Positions 44,667-53,277 of a stretch of 64,000 bases of DNA are shown in pieces. Below the pieces are notes generated by a model. It saw only the letters and a list, made by a program, of their open reading frames with translations, was not told where the DNA came from and did no database searches. The stretch covers positions 496,001 to 560,000 of the forward strand of contig NZ_WPIN01000001.1 of assembly GCF_009754945.1 (NCBI RefSeq), in the 5' to 3' direction. Source of the stretch: Spirosoma arboris (GTDB lineage: Bacteria > Bacteroidota > Bacteroidia > Cytophagales > Spirosomataceae). How positions within the stretch are numbered: the first letter of the stretch is position 1; each line of letters opens with the position of its first letter. Position numbers and translations under genes: made by a program.

Positions 44667-44713
44667 ATAAAGGATTTTCTATTCAAAATTTCACGTTTAA
44701 ATCAATAATCACA

Positions 44714-45094
44714 ATGAAAAAAGTAAGCCTGTTTCTATTCATTTTTCTCCTGGGCGTTTGCGCCAAAAGCTTTTCTCAAACCACCCCACCAACCGATTTT
44801 TTTGCCGGAAAATGGGAAATTTTGGTAGTCGGCACGCCTGAAGGCGACGCGAAATTTGTCACTGAGCTGACCCGAAAAGACGGTAAACTAACTGGCGAAT
44901 TAAAAGATCCAGCGGGCGTGAAACCTGCCGTTCCAATTACTAAAGTCGAGGAAGAAGCAACTAAACTAACGATCCATTTCGATTCTCCTCAAGCTGGTGA
45001 TATCCCTATTGAGCTGACCAAAGTGGACGATGACCACTTGAAAGGAATGCTTTACAATATGTTTGAGGCTACAGCGGTACGCGGAAAAAAATGA
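44714..45094 (+). CDS. Small secreted lipocalin-like protein
   Basis: A 126-residue exported protein with signal peptide MKKVSLFLFIFLLGVCAKSFSQ. The mature chain is a short beta-barrel-like sequence: FFAGKWEILVVGTPEGDAKFVTELTRKDGKLTGEL, ending KGMLYNMFEATAVRGKK. Its opening (FAGKWE) resembles the C-terminal module of the preceding protein (YAGKYK), which suggests related small domains. It follows the sugar dehydrogenase fusion by 47 bp and is probably in the same transcript. No enzyme motif is visible; ligand binding is a guess. Confidence 0.7.
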   Translation: MKKVSLFLFIFLLGVCAKSFSQTTPPTDFFAGKWEILVVGTPEGDAKFVTELTRKDGKLTGELKDPAGVKPAVPITKVEEEATKLTIHFDSPQAGDIPIELTKVDDDHLKGMLYNMFEATAVRGKK

Positions 45095-45131
45095 GGATCA
45101 GACTAGCTGGGATTGAATGGGTTGTGCCCTT

Positions 45132-45160
45132 AACCCTAAGGAGTGAATTTGTTTAGGGTT
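45132..45160 (+). terminator. Weak terminator-like hairpin
   Basis: AACCCTAA (45132-45139) and TTAGGGTT (45153-45160) can pair, followed by TCACTTTTG. It is a modest stem with an imperfect T-run, 38 bp after the lipocalin-like gene. Confidence 0.4.
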
Positions 45161-45195
45161 TCACTTTTGCCTGACGAATCAGATAAAAGTAGGCT

Positions 45196-45276
45196 CGTTT
45201 TTGTCATCCCGACGCAGGAGGGATCTCATGCTTGCTTAACACTTGAGATCCCTCCTGCGTCGGGATGACAAAAACG
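45196..45276. repeat. Perfect 33-bp inverted repeat (GTCATCCCGACGCAGGAGGG type)
   Basis: Arms 45196-45228 and 45244-45276 are exact reverse complements with a 15-nt loop. The arm core GTCATCCCGACGCAGGAGGG is a word that, from memory, recurs between genes of many Bacteroidota. It stands between the lipocalin-like gene and the GH2 gene and could also act as a transcription stop. Confidence 0.92.
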
Positions 45277-45330
45277 CAGTAACAAATCCTAATCAGGTAT
45301 TCGATGATCCATCTTCCTAAGGCACTGTCT

Positions 45331-47841
45331 ATGAGGCAAGTGAATTTGTTGACCGTATTCTTCCTATTACTTGCCATTAATACCCACGGACAAGATTCCC
45401 GAGCCGTTTTGTTTGATACTGACTGGCGCTTTAAAAAGGATAGCCTCATTCAGGCAGAAAGTCCAACATTCATTGATTCTGGTTGGCGAAAACTGAATTT
45501 GCCCCACGATTGGAGCATCGAAGACCTGCCTAATCAACAGGAAGGCAGCGTGCAGGGGCCGTTCACCAAAGCGTCGATCGGAAAGGCGGCAACTGGTTAT
45601 ACGGAGGGTGGGGTAGGCTGGTACCGTAAAACGTTCACACTGGACAACCGCTACGAAGGGAAGCAAACCTACATTACGTTTGATGGGGTATATATGGAGG
45701 CCGATGTCTGGGTGAATGGTCACCATTTGGGCGACCACCCGAACGGGTATACCTCGTTTTCCTACAACCTCACCACTTTCCTGAATCCCATTGGTAAGCC
45801 GAACGTCATTGCAGTTCGGGCGAAAAACCTGGGCAGAAACAGTCGCTGGTATGCGGGTTCCGGCATCTATCGCCATGTGTGGCTAGTGCCCCTCAATGCT
45901 CTGCACACGGAACTGAACGGTAATTATGTAACCACACCAAGCGTCTTGCCGGGTACTGCTCAGGTAAAAATTGAAAGTTCTCTTACCAATGCGTCTTCCC
46001 AAAGTAAAGTGATTGATGTACGGGTTGATATGGTCAATCCGTTCGGTCAGGTCGTGGGTAGTCAGAAACGATCCGTGACCATTGCTGCTAACAGTTTCGT
46101 TTCTACCACACAGCAACTAACGCTTACCAAACCCGCTTTATGGACGCTGGAAAATCCCGTTTTGTATTCAGCCCGAGTGACCCTGGTTGCTGATGGTAAG
46201 AATCTTGACCAAACCATAACGCCGTTCGGCATTCGAAGCCTGGAGTTTAACGGACAAAAAGGCTTTCTGCTCAACGGTAAAGTAGTCAAACTAAAAGGCG
46301 GCTGCATTCACCATGACAATGGGCCTTTGGGTGCTGTCAGCATTGATCGGGCAGAGGAACGAAAGATCGAGCTCCTCAAAAAAGCGGGCTACAATGCCAT
46401 CCGTTTGAGCCATAACCCCGTCTCTCCTGCCTTACTGGCTGCCTGCGACCGGCTGGGTATGCTGGTCGTTACCGACGCCTTCGATTCGTGGGAGAAAGAG
46501 AAACTGGGTCTTAAAAACAGCTATCACCAGTATTTTAAGGCTTGGTGGAAACGCGATATTGATGCGATGATGCTCCGCGACCGCAATCATCCGTCCATCA
46601 TTATGTGGGGAATTGGTAATGAAATTTGGGAAGCGGCCGACACATCAGGGCATCGGATGGCTAAACAATTAGCGGATGAAGTGCGCCGGTTAGATCCCAC
46701 TCGGGCGGTAACGGAAGCCATGTTGTACTTGCCTCAACAAATCAAATTCAAGTGGGAGGCATTCGCCCCGCATTTGGCTAACCTGGATGTAGATGGCTAT
46801 AACTATTTCATTGGCGGTAAATATGACCCCATGCAACGGGATAGTGCTACGACCCATCGGTATGAATCAGAACATGCCAAACATCCTCAAAAACTGTTTA
46901 TGGCCACTGAATCGTACCCTTCTGCCGCATTGGAAAATTGGGATGCAGCGGAAAAACATCCGTATGTCATCGGCGGATTTAGCTGGACGGCTATGGATTA
47001 TATCGGTGAGGCCAACATTGGTGGACCAACCTACGTCGCTGAGGCCACCAAAATACCCCAGGGTCTAATGAGCCTGATGTTCTTTTTTAAACCTACATCC
47101 TGGCCGGTATTCAATGCCCATTGCGGTGACCTGGACCTGATTGGTAACCGAAGAGCTGCGTCTTATTACCAAAACGTTGTTTGGCGAAACAGCCTGATTG
47201 AGATGCTGGTTCACCAGCCCATACCAGATGGTATGAAGGAGGCAAGATCGCCTTGGGGATTTCCGGATGAACTGAAAAGCTGGACATGGGCAGGTATGGA
47301 AGGCAAAAATATGAAGGTGAACGTGTATACCCGAAGTAAGCGTGTGAGACTGGAACTGAATGGAAAAGCTATTGCTGAACAGACTGTGCCGGATGGCTCG
47401 ATTACTACTACGTTTGACATAGACTACCAACCGGGTACGCTAACGGCCCGAGGGTTTGATGGGGAAAAGGAAGTTGGCTCAAGCACCCTGTCAACTGCGG
47501 GAAAACCAGTTGCCATCCGGCTAGTAGCAGATCGGGTAACAATCAACGCGAATCAGAATGACCTGGCCTATGTTCGGGCCGAGATCATTGACCAAAACGG
47601 TAATGTCGTTCCCTCGATTGACGACGCAGAAATCATGTACCAACTGACGGGGAACGCAACGTTGGCTGGCGTAGGCAATGGCAATCCGACCGACTTGTCC
47701 AGTTTTCAGCAAAACCATAAAAAAGTCTACCAAGGAATCGGATTAGCCATTCTCCGGTCTAATGGCCAGAAAGGAACTGTGACGTTAACTGCAACCGCCA
47801 ATGGTTTGAAAGCAGGTAAGGTGCAAGTTGAACTGAAGTAG
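45331..47841 (+). CDS. Glycoside hydrolase family 2 (beta-galactosidase-like)
   Basis: Exported GH2 enzyme of 836 residues. The start is ATG at 45331 (MRQVNLLTVFFLLLAINTHGQ, a signal peptide); an ATG at 45304 adds nine residues ahead of it. The sugar-binding domain has NLPHDWSIED and GGVGWYRKTF, the Ig-like domain follows, and the TIM barrel shows GGCIHHDNGPLG, AIRLSHNP, the acid/base Glu431 in IGNEIWE and the nucleophile Glu527 in ATESYPS. C-terminal DUF4982-like and Big-like domains complete it. Family members cleave beta-galactosides, beta-glucuronides or beta-mannosides; the exact sugar is not decided. The next gene is a GH106-like enzyme on the same strand. Confidence 0.9.
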   Translation: MRQVNLLTVFFLLLAINTHGQDSRAVLFDTDWRFKKDSLIQAESPTFIDSGWRKLNLPHDWSIEDLPNQQEGSVQGPFTKASIGKAATGYTEGGVGWYRKTFTLDNRYEGKQTYITFDGVYMEADVWVNGHHLGDHPNGYTSFSYNLTTFLNPIGKPNVIAVRAKNLGRNSRWYAGSGIYRHVWLVPLNALHTELNGNYVTTPSVLPGTAQVKIESSLTNASSQSKVIDVRVDMVNPFGQVVGSQKRSVTIAANSFVSTTQQLTLTKPALWTLENPVLYSARVTLVADGKNLDQTITPFGIRSLEFNGQKGFLLNGKVVKLKGGCIHHDNGPLGAVSIDRAEERKIELLKKAGYNAIRLSHNPVSPALLAACDRLGMLVVTDAFDSWEKEKLGLKNSYHQYFKAWWKRDIDAMMLRDRNHPSIIMWGIGNEIWEAADTSGHRMAKQLADEVRRLDPTRAVTEAMLYLPQQIKFKWEAFAPHLANLDVDGYNYFIGGKYDPMQRDSATTHRYESEHAKHPQKLFMATESYPSAALENWDAAEKHPYVIGGFSWTAMDYIGEANIGGPTYVAEATKIPQGLMSLMFFFKPTSWPVFNAHCGDLDLIGNRRAASYYQNVVWRNSLIEMLVHQPIPDGMKEARSPWGFPDELKSWTWAGMEGKNMKVNVYTRSKRVRLELNGKAIAEQTVPDGSITTTFDIDYQPGTLTARGFDGEKEVGSSTLSTAGKPVAIRLVADRVTINANQNDLAYVRAEIIDQNGNVVPSIDDAEIMYQLTGNATLAGVGNGNPTDLSSFQQNHKKVYQGIGLAILRSNGQKGTVTLTATANGLKAGKVQVELK

Positions 47842-48172
47842 ATTGGTTGATGAAGTTGTTGAGTCAATTACCTTTTAAGTATTAGCCCACCGCTTTAGCT
47901 GTGGGTATTGGCAAAATGGGGGCCATTTCAGCAACTGCTTTAATGGTTTAAGCAGATAACAAACCGTTGAAACGGTTGTCTTTAGTCGGCTTACTTTCTC
48001 TTAACCCACAGCTAAAGCGGTGGGCTGATAATTTTCAAATCGTTGATTATTCTTTCAAATCAATAAGGGACTCTATCCAAGCAAGAGTAAAGCCTCTTCG
48101 GGGATTTAGGTGTAAAGACCGTATCTGAAGGGTCGTTTTGCTAAAACTATTTCCTCCCTAAATCACCAAAAA
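47842..48172. other. Intergenic spacer filled by a palindromic element
   Basis: A 331-bp spacer between the GH2 and GH106-like genes. About 150 bp (47881-48028) is the MITE-like element listed separately. The remainder is A/T-rich with no coding frame, tRNA or clear promoter motif; the last 70 bp before the GH106-like start contain no recognised -7 element. Confidence 0.5.
47881..48028. repeat. MITE/REP-like element with terminal and internal hairpins
   Basis: Terminal arms ATTAGCCCACCGCTTTAGCT... (47881-47906) and its reverse complement (48004-48028) match over about 26 bp with one mismatch. Inside are the hairpins CTGCTT...AAGCAG (47935-47955) and AACCGTTGAAACGGTT (47962-47977). There is no reading frame. 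The size and structure suit a non-autonomous element mobilised by a REP-type transposase, which is inference. Confidence 0.8.
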
Positions 48173-51079
48173 ATGCCTACTTCTCGCTATAACCTTCCCC
48201 AAATTCGGCTGGGCGGGCTTGCACTGACCCTGATAATTGGTGCATTCACCTTTCAATCTAAACTCGTTCCAGTTGACCCTCTGCCAGTGGGATCGAAGTG
48301 GTTTCCTCAATACGATTTTGACCCGGTAACCTTCCAGAAACCGCCCCTTACGTTTGGGCCATACGCTCGCTGGTGGTGGCCGGGTAACGACGTTACAAAA
48401 CCAGAACTTCAACGGGAAATTAACCTCTTTGCCGATCACTCATTTGGGGGTGTCGAAGTGCAGACACTAGCATTAGGTTTACCCCGATCATCACCGGAAC
48501 TATCCGCCAAGATCATGACCTGGGATACACCCGAGTACTACGAAAATCTAAAAACGGTGATGGAGGAAGCGCGAAAGCGAGGGCTAACAGTCGATTTAAC
48601 GGACGGAAGCGGCTGGCCTCCTGGTGGTCCGTTTCTTGATCCGCAGGACGGCTTTTTGACCCTGCAAGCAGCCTCTCAGGATATAAAAGGAGGCAGAATG
48701 ATTAGTCTCCCGTTACCCACCATTCCTGGTAAATTGGGAGTGATCCCGCACTTAGAAGCTGTTTTGGCTGCCAAAATTGTGGCCTCCCGCCCCGGCGATA
48801 ATGAAAAGACAACGGCTTTAGACTCAGCAGCGCCAATGGTGTTGACTGGTCAAGTTCGCAACGATACGCTTCATTGCCAACTACCCGCTGGTGACTGGAA
48901 ACTAATTGCCTTGTGGAGCCGCCCCAGTGGACAACGGACGATGACCGCTGGACCCACACAAGGGCCAGTAGTCGACCATTTTGATTCAGTCAAAGTGATC
49001 AAGAATTATAGGCACGTTATCGGTCCCCGAACGGGCCTGGAACCTTACTACGGTAATCCACTACGTGCCATTTTTAACGACAGTTATGAATTCGAAGTAG
49101 ACCGGCATTACTCGCCGGACTTCATTGCGTATTTCAAGCGAAAACGCGGCTACGATATAACGCCCTGGCTTCCGGCTAACCTGCAAAAGGGGTACAATTA
49201 TGCCTCGTACAAACGACCCAATGCTCCTCTCGAATTTTCGTTTGGTTCTGAAGATTGGCGACTACGGTACGATTATGACCGAACAATAGGTGAATTACTC
49301 GGCGAGCATTTTATCAAAACCAGTAGTAGCTATCTGGAGAAACGGGGTATGCTCCACCGTACGCAGGTGTATGGGATGAATATGGATATGATGGCTAATG
49401 CCGGACTGGCCTCCATTCCGGAAACCGAAAGTATGCTTGGTCCCGAAGCTATTCTGAAGGTTATGGCTTCAGGCGCTCATTTGTATAATCGCCCCATTTT
49501 GTCAGCCGAATCGGTGGTATTTATTAACCGGGCTTATACCACTACGCCACAAAAAATCAGGCTGGCGGTCGATAAACTCTTTGCGGCTGGTGTCAATCAG
49601 ATTATTTACCACGGTGTACCGTATCGCTATACGCCCAAGGAGTTTAGTCCCGAAGGCTGGTATCCGTTTTCGTCGCCCTACCTGGGTGCGGTCAATTTTT
49701 CGTCTCATTTAGGCGAAGGAAGTACGTACTGGAAATTCCAGAAAGACATCAACGAGTACATTCGCCGAACTCAGTACGCTTTACGAGCAGGAAAGCCACA
49801 TACCGATGTGTTGATTTATTTCCCCTTTACGAACGTGGATGGCATGCCAGATAACCCCGAAGAAATCCTGACGAAAGGCTATAGTCCCGGTGTTGAGGCT
49901 CCTTTGCCCGCCACTAAAGAACCGCATGACATGGCGAAATCGACATGGGCTGAGCACGTTTATCCTCTTATCAATCAACTGGAAGCAAACGGCATTAGCT
50001 GGGGATGGGTTAATGATGCATCCCTCCAGCAAGCCCAGCTTGACCCCCATAAACAAATCACCATTCGGGGTAATCGGTATCAGGCCCTGATTATTGCAGA
50101 TTCTTCGACAATTCAGCTACAGACTGCCCAGCAAATCAATACGCTGGCTGTTAAGGGGATGAAGCTATTAGCTGTCGGCAAACTCCCAACAAAACAACCT
50201 TCATTTTTAAACTGGCAGATCAACGATCAAAAAACGACCCAACTGATCGTAACGGCCATAAAACAGAAAAATAGCCGACATATCAGTCAGGCAACCGATG
50301 CGGGTAGCTGGATTCAGCCGCTGAGCCAACCTGTTAAATTTAATGGGACGTTTGGGTTTACTCGTCAGATGAAGCGAGACATGAGCGATGGTAGTCGGGT
50401 TCAGTTTCTCTGGAACAAGAGCGATCAGTGGCAGACGATTTCCCTATCGCTGGATAAAAAATATACTGGCAGCTATTGGTTAAACGCCGAGAACGGAACC
50501 ATAACGAAGAACAGCAGCCCTGCCTTGACCTATCGCATAGCGCCCTACAGCTCAGTAATCCTGTATGCTTCCACCAAAAAGACTGTTCCTGCCAATATGG
50601 TTTCGGCGCCACCTGTATTAGCCGATGGTGCTACCGAAATTCGTCAACTTACTACCTGGTCAATACAGGCAGATAGTCTGACGATAAAGGATAGCCCTCT
50701 GTTTGACTGGAAGACCCGCGAGGAGGTCAAGTTTTCCTCCGCCGTAGGTATCTATACATCGTCATTTCAACTGGATGTGAAGAAAACAGCGGCCCATTAT
50801 TTCCTGGATTTAGGCAAGGTGTATTTTACTGCTGAGGTAACTATTAATGGGAAATCTGCTGGTCAGCGACTTTCTGCGCCTTACCAGTTGGATATAACGT
50901 CGTTTGTCCAGCCTGGAACGAATCAAATCCAGGTACGAGTCACGCCAACCGAATTGAATGGTTTTATTGGCAAGGCCTCCACTGGCGACAAGCGTTATTC
51001 ACAGTTTAAAAATAAAACGGATCAGCTCATGTCGGCGGGTTTGGTAGGCCCTGTTAAACTACTACTATTAACCCAATAG
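48173..51079 (+). CDS. GH106-like glycosyl hydrolase (alpha-L-rhamnosidase family)
   Basis: Exported enzyme of 968 residues. A hydrophobic N-terminal segment (LGGLALTLIIGAFTFQS) precedes the family opening PYARWWWPGNDVTKPELQREINLFADHSFGGVEVQ. The TIM barrel contains GLTVDLTDGSGWPPGGPF, IFNDSYEFE with acidic residues, and RPILSAESVVFINRAY. The C-terminal jelly roll has YFLDLGKVYFTAEVTINGKSAG. These features match the GH106 family, whose known members remove alpha-L-rhamnose from pectins and related glycans. Together with GH2 it suggests attack on a rhamnose- and galactose-containing polysaccharide. Confidence 0.82.
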   Translation: MPTSRYNLPQIRLGGLALTLIIGAFTFQSKLVPVDPLPVGSKWFPQYDFDPVTFQKPPLTFGPYARWWWPGNDVTKPELQREINLFADHSFGGVEVQTLALGLPRSSPELSAKIMTWDTPEYYENLKTVMEEARKRGLTVDLTDGSGWPPGGPFLDPQDGFLTLQAASQDIKGGRMISLPLPTIPGKLGVIPHLEAVLAAKIVASRPGDNEKTTALDSAAPMVLTGQVRNDTLHCQLPAGDWKLIALWSRPSGQRTMTAGPTQGPVVDHFDSVKVIKNYRHVIGPRTGLEPYYGNPLRAIFNDSYEFEVDRHYSPDFIAYFKRKRGYDITPWLPANLQKGYNYASYKRPNAPLEFSFGSEDWRLRYDYDRTIGELLGEHFIKTSSSYLEKRGMLHRTQVYGMNMDMMANAGLASIPETESMLGPEAILKVMASGAHLYNRPILSAESVVFINRAYTTTPQKIRLAVDKLFAAGVNQIIYHGVPYRYTPKEFSPEGWYPFSSPYLGAVNFSSHLGEGSTYWKFQKDINEYIRRTQYALRAGKPHTDVLIYFPFTNVDGMPDNPEEILTKGYSPGVEAPLPATKEPHDMAKSTWAEHVYPLINQLEANGISWGWVNDASLQQAQLDPHKQITIRGNRYQALIIADSSTIQLQTAQQINTLAVKGMKLLAVGKLPTKQPSFLNWQINDQKTTQLIVTAIKQKNSRHISQATDAGSWIQPLSQPVKFNGTFGFTRQMKRDMSDGSRVQFLWNKSDQWQTISLSLDKKYTGSYWLNAENGTITKNSSPALTYRIAPYSSVILYASTKKTVPANMVSAPPVLADGATEIRQLTTWSIQADSLTIKDSPLFDWKTREEVKFSSAVGIYTSSFQLDVKKTAAHYFLDLGKVYFTAEVTINGKSAGQRLSAPYQLDITSFVQPGTNQIQVRVTPTELNGFIGKASTGDKRYSQFKNKTDQLMSAGLVGPVKLLLLTQ

Positions 51080-51270
51080 ACTATGATCCCTTTATAAACA
51101 GGCTGATTAAAGAATGAATCGTTTTAGGGGCGTTCGTTTGTATATGTGTGATGGCGTATTTATTATGATATTATTTTATTGTATATAATACAACTATAAT
51201 AGATAGGTGTTATTTTTATGCCGTAAACAACTGCTTGGCAGAATCAACAAAAACGGATGAATTTTCAACT

Positions 51271-51286
51271 ACAGTATCAATACTGT
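51271..51286. promoter_or_regulatory. 16-bp palindrome upstream of a small gene
   Basis: ACAGTAT-CA-ATACTGT is a perfect palindrome 41 bp before the start of the small plus-strand gene, in an A/T-rich spacer. This is operator-like, with no known regulator. Confidence 0.4.
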
Positions 51287-51326
51287 GATTAATTGACCCA
51301 TATTCCTGTCTATTTATTTGATTACT

Positions 51327-51524
51327 ATGGCCACTAAAAAGAAACAATTAATTCGGGTCGTCTTTGATGTACTAGATGAAATGAAACACAATATCCGTAT
51401 GGATGAAGATCTATCCGTTGCTGCTACTGACCCGGACGAAGCAATAGATTGGGTATTAGCTGAAATGCAACGTCAGTTCAATCGCTCGGATATCCGCCTG
51501 TCTCGGGTTCGTATTTGTGCTTAA
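51327..51524 (+). CDS. Small protein of unknown function
   Basis: A 65-residue soluble, charged protein (MATKKKQLIRVVFDVLDEMKHNIRMDEDL...). It is predicted to form two helices and short strands (DPDEAIDWVLAEMQRQFNRSD, RLSRVRICA). The start is ATG at 51327; an in-frame TTG at 51318 adds three residues. No domain or neighbour suggests a role. A 16-bp palindrome upstream could be a binding site for its regulator. Confidence 0.5.
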   Translation: MATKKKQLIRVVFDVLDEMKHNIRMDEDLSVAATDPDEAIDWVLAEMQRQFNRSDIRLSRVRICA

Positions 51525-51781
51525 AATCCTTGGAGTTCGTTTTTGCTAAACAGGGGCACTTAGTAGTATACTTTTTACAAAAGCATCACCCTCTTTATCG
51601 ACAGCAATAAGGGAAAATTTTCTAAGATAAATTCGGCAAGTAAAAACTTGATGAGTGTCAAGTAACTCTCCAAGACAAATACGGTTAGGCAAAACCACAA
51701 ACCTAGAAAAATACAACGCCCTCCACAACTTTGGGAACTGATCCCAAGTATTGTGCTTGATCCGTTTTACCTATGTTTTAC

Positions 51782-51827
51782 CTACAAAACAAATAAGCCT
51801 CTAACTCGCTGTGAATTAGAGGCTTAT
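51782..51827 (-). terminator. Intrinsic terminator of tRNA-Asp
   Basis: On the minus strand ATAAGCCTCTAA and its complement TTAGAGGCTTAT (51827-51816 and 51804-51793) form a 12-bp stem, followed by TTTGTTTTG. It lies about 10 bp after the tRNA 3' end. Confidence 0.85.
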
Positions 51828-51836
51828 GTTACTTGT

Positions 51837-51913
51837 TGGCGGTCCGGACGGGGCTCGAACCCGCGACCCCCTGCGTGACAGGCAGGTATTCTAACCAACT
51901 GAACTACCGAACC
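51837..51913 (-). tRNA. tRNA-Asp (anticodon GTC)
   Basis: The minus strand folds as a cloverleaf. The acceptor stem is GGTTCGG with CCGGACC (one G-T pair), the D arm contains AGTTGGTTAGA, and the anticodon stem CCTGC/GCAGG closes a CTGTCAC loop with anticodon GTC. The T arm is GCGGG-TTCGAGC-CCCGT. Discriminator G is as expected for aspartate, and CCA appears to be encoded (51839-51837). Without CCA the gene is 51840-51913. Confidence 0.95.
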
Positions 51914-52080
51914 AACTTTGATTGCCAGTTGACGCTGCCGTCTTCCTTTATCGTGGCACAAAAGTAGGCGTTTAGGCTATTCCATGCAAGCGACTGCCCT
52001 AAAAAAAGTGTGGTTATTTCCGGCTATTCAGAATTATATACTGGTAATCAACTGATTTGAGCCCAAATTTTATTAGAAAA

Positions 52081-53223
52081 TTATTTTCCTGTAGCTTGTT
52101 TTATCGCTGCTACCTCAGCCGGATCGACGGGAGTTCCATCCTGCTTAAACACTTCGTGGAACCATATTGCAGGCTCACGGCCATTAACGTAGGGTTTCTG
52201 CCAGCTATCCCAGGGAAGGAATGTCTGTGTTTTACCAGCTACAAATCCCCAGTTAATCATACCAACTTTTGCTTTTTTGGCAATAGGTAAGTGTGTTTGA
52301 AATTTACTGTTGACACCACGTGCCATATATTCTGTACAGATAACCGGACGACCAAACGTTTTTAAAGCAGGAATTACTTTTTCCAGATCGTCGGGTTTGG
52401 AGTATTGGTGAAATGTGATGATGTCGGAGTTTTCGAATTGCACTTTTTCCATGGGTGACCATTTTGTCGGATTCTGCCAATCGTCGGGAGTGCGATAAAT
52501 CCAGACACCAGAGGTGAGTGGTTGCGTTGCTCCCGCTTCCCGCGCCCATTGAAATACATGTGGTAACAGATGCGTGACAATCGCTATTTTTCGAGCTTTG
52601 GGTACTTCGGTTTTGATCGTATGATTCTGGCCGTAACTGTTGTCGTTCGCGTTATCGGGCTCATTCCATACATCCCACGCCAAAATGCGCTTATCATTTT
52701 TAAAGGCCCCTACAACACCCTTCACATAGGCCTCTAGACGTGGATACTGCGAGATGTCTGTCAGGGCATCTGCACCAGGGCTTTGTACCCAACCAGAGTT
52801 ATGAATGCCGGGTGTTGGTTCATGTTGTTTACCCAACTTCGGGTTTGGGTCCCAGCAGGAGTCGAAGAAGACCAGCATAGGACGGATTTTATGTTTGGCG
52901 CAGATAGCTAAGAACTGATCGAGTCGCTTGGTGAAGCCGGCAGGGTCTTGCCACAGCAAATCGTGCAGAAACACACGCATTGTATTCATACCTATGCTTT
53001 CGGCCATGGCCAGTTCTTTATCAATAGTTTTTGGGTCGAAACTATCTGCCTGAAACATTTCCAATTCATTAATGGCATTGGCAGGAGCATAATTGGACCC
53101 GACCAAAAATGGCTCTTTGGCATACCAGGCGTTCGCCTTAGCTGCTGGCCAGCGACCGACGTTTTGTTGCGCAAATGATAGGGTGGAAACGAATAGGAGT
53201 ACTAAAAGAGAAAATCGCTTCAT
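52081..53223 (-). CDS. Exported GH5-like glycoside hydrolase
   Basis: A 380-residue secreted TIM-barrel hydrolase of clan GH-A. The start is ATG at 53223 (MKRFSLLVLLFVSTLSFAQ); an ATG at 53256 would precede the signal peptide. Motifs are LVGSNYAPANA, GMNTMRVFLHDLLW, the acid/base Glu188 in WDVWNEPDN, a FHQYSKPDD strand and the nucleophile Glu298 in VICTEYMARG. GH5-like cellulase/mannanase relatives in Bacteroidota share this layout; the substrate is uncertain. It follows the GH43 gene on the same strand after 54 bp, probably as one transcript. Confidence 0.85.
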   Translation of the reverse strand: MKRFSLLVLLFVSTLSFAQQNVGRWPAAKANAWYAKEPFLVGSNYAPANAINELEMFQADSFDPKTIDKELAMAESIGMNTMRVFLHDLLWQDPAGFTKRLDQFLAICAKHKIRPMLVFFDSCWDPNPKLGKQHEPTPGIHNSGWVQSPGADALTDISQYPRLEAYVKGVVGAFKNDKRILAWDVWNEPDNANDNSYGQNHTIKTEVPKARKIAIVTHLLPHVFQWAREAGATQPLTSGVWIYRTPDDWQNPTKWSPMEKVQFENSDIITFHQYSKPDDLEKVIPALKTFGRPVICTEYMARGVNSKFQTHLPIAKKAKVGMINWGFVAGKTQTFLPWDSWQKPYVNGREPAIWFHEVFKQDGTPVDPAEVAAIKQATGK

Positions 53224-53277
53224 GATTAATGAATTGTGGCTATTGGAATTGGACAAATTATTGAGTTGTACGTTTTA

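Larger units (their letters stand above)
51525..52080. other. Spacer containing tRNA-Asp
   Basis: Apart from the tRNA and its terminator (51782-51913) this 556-bp stretch has no supported gene. A 60-codon minus-strand frame (51546-51728) is not convincing. The part after the tRNA (51914-52080) presumably holds the tRNA promoter and the 3' end of the GH5-like transcript. Confidence 0.5.

Noticed and set aside
47881..48028. CRISPR repeat or retron RNA
   Set aside because: There are only two arms in inverted orientation, no spacer array, and no reverse transcriptase or Cas gene nearby.
51546..51728. 60-codon minus-strand frame near tRNA-Asp
   Set aside because: No promoter, signal, domain or repeat pattern supports it; composition is that of spacer DNA. 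It could be a gene remnant, but nothing shows this.
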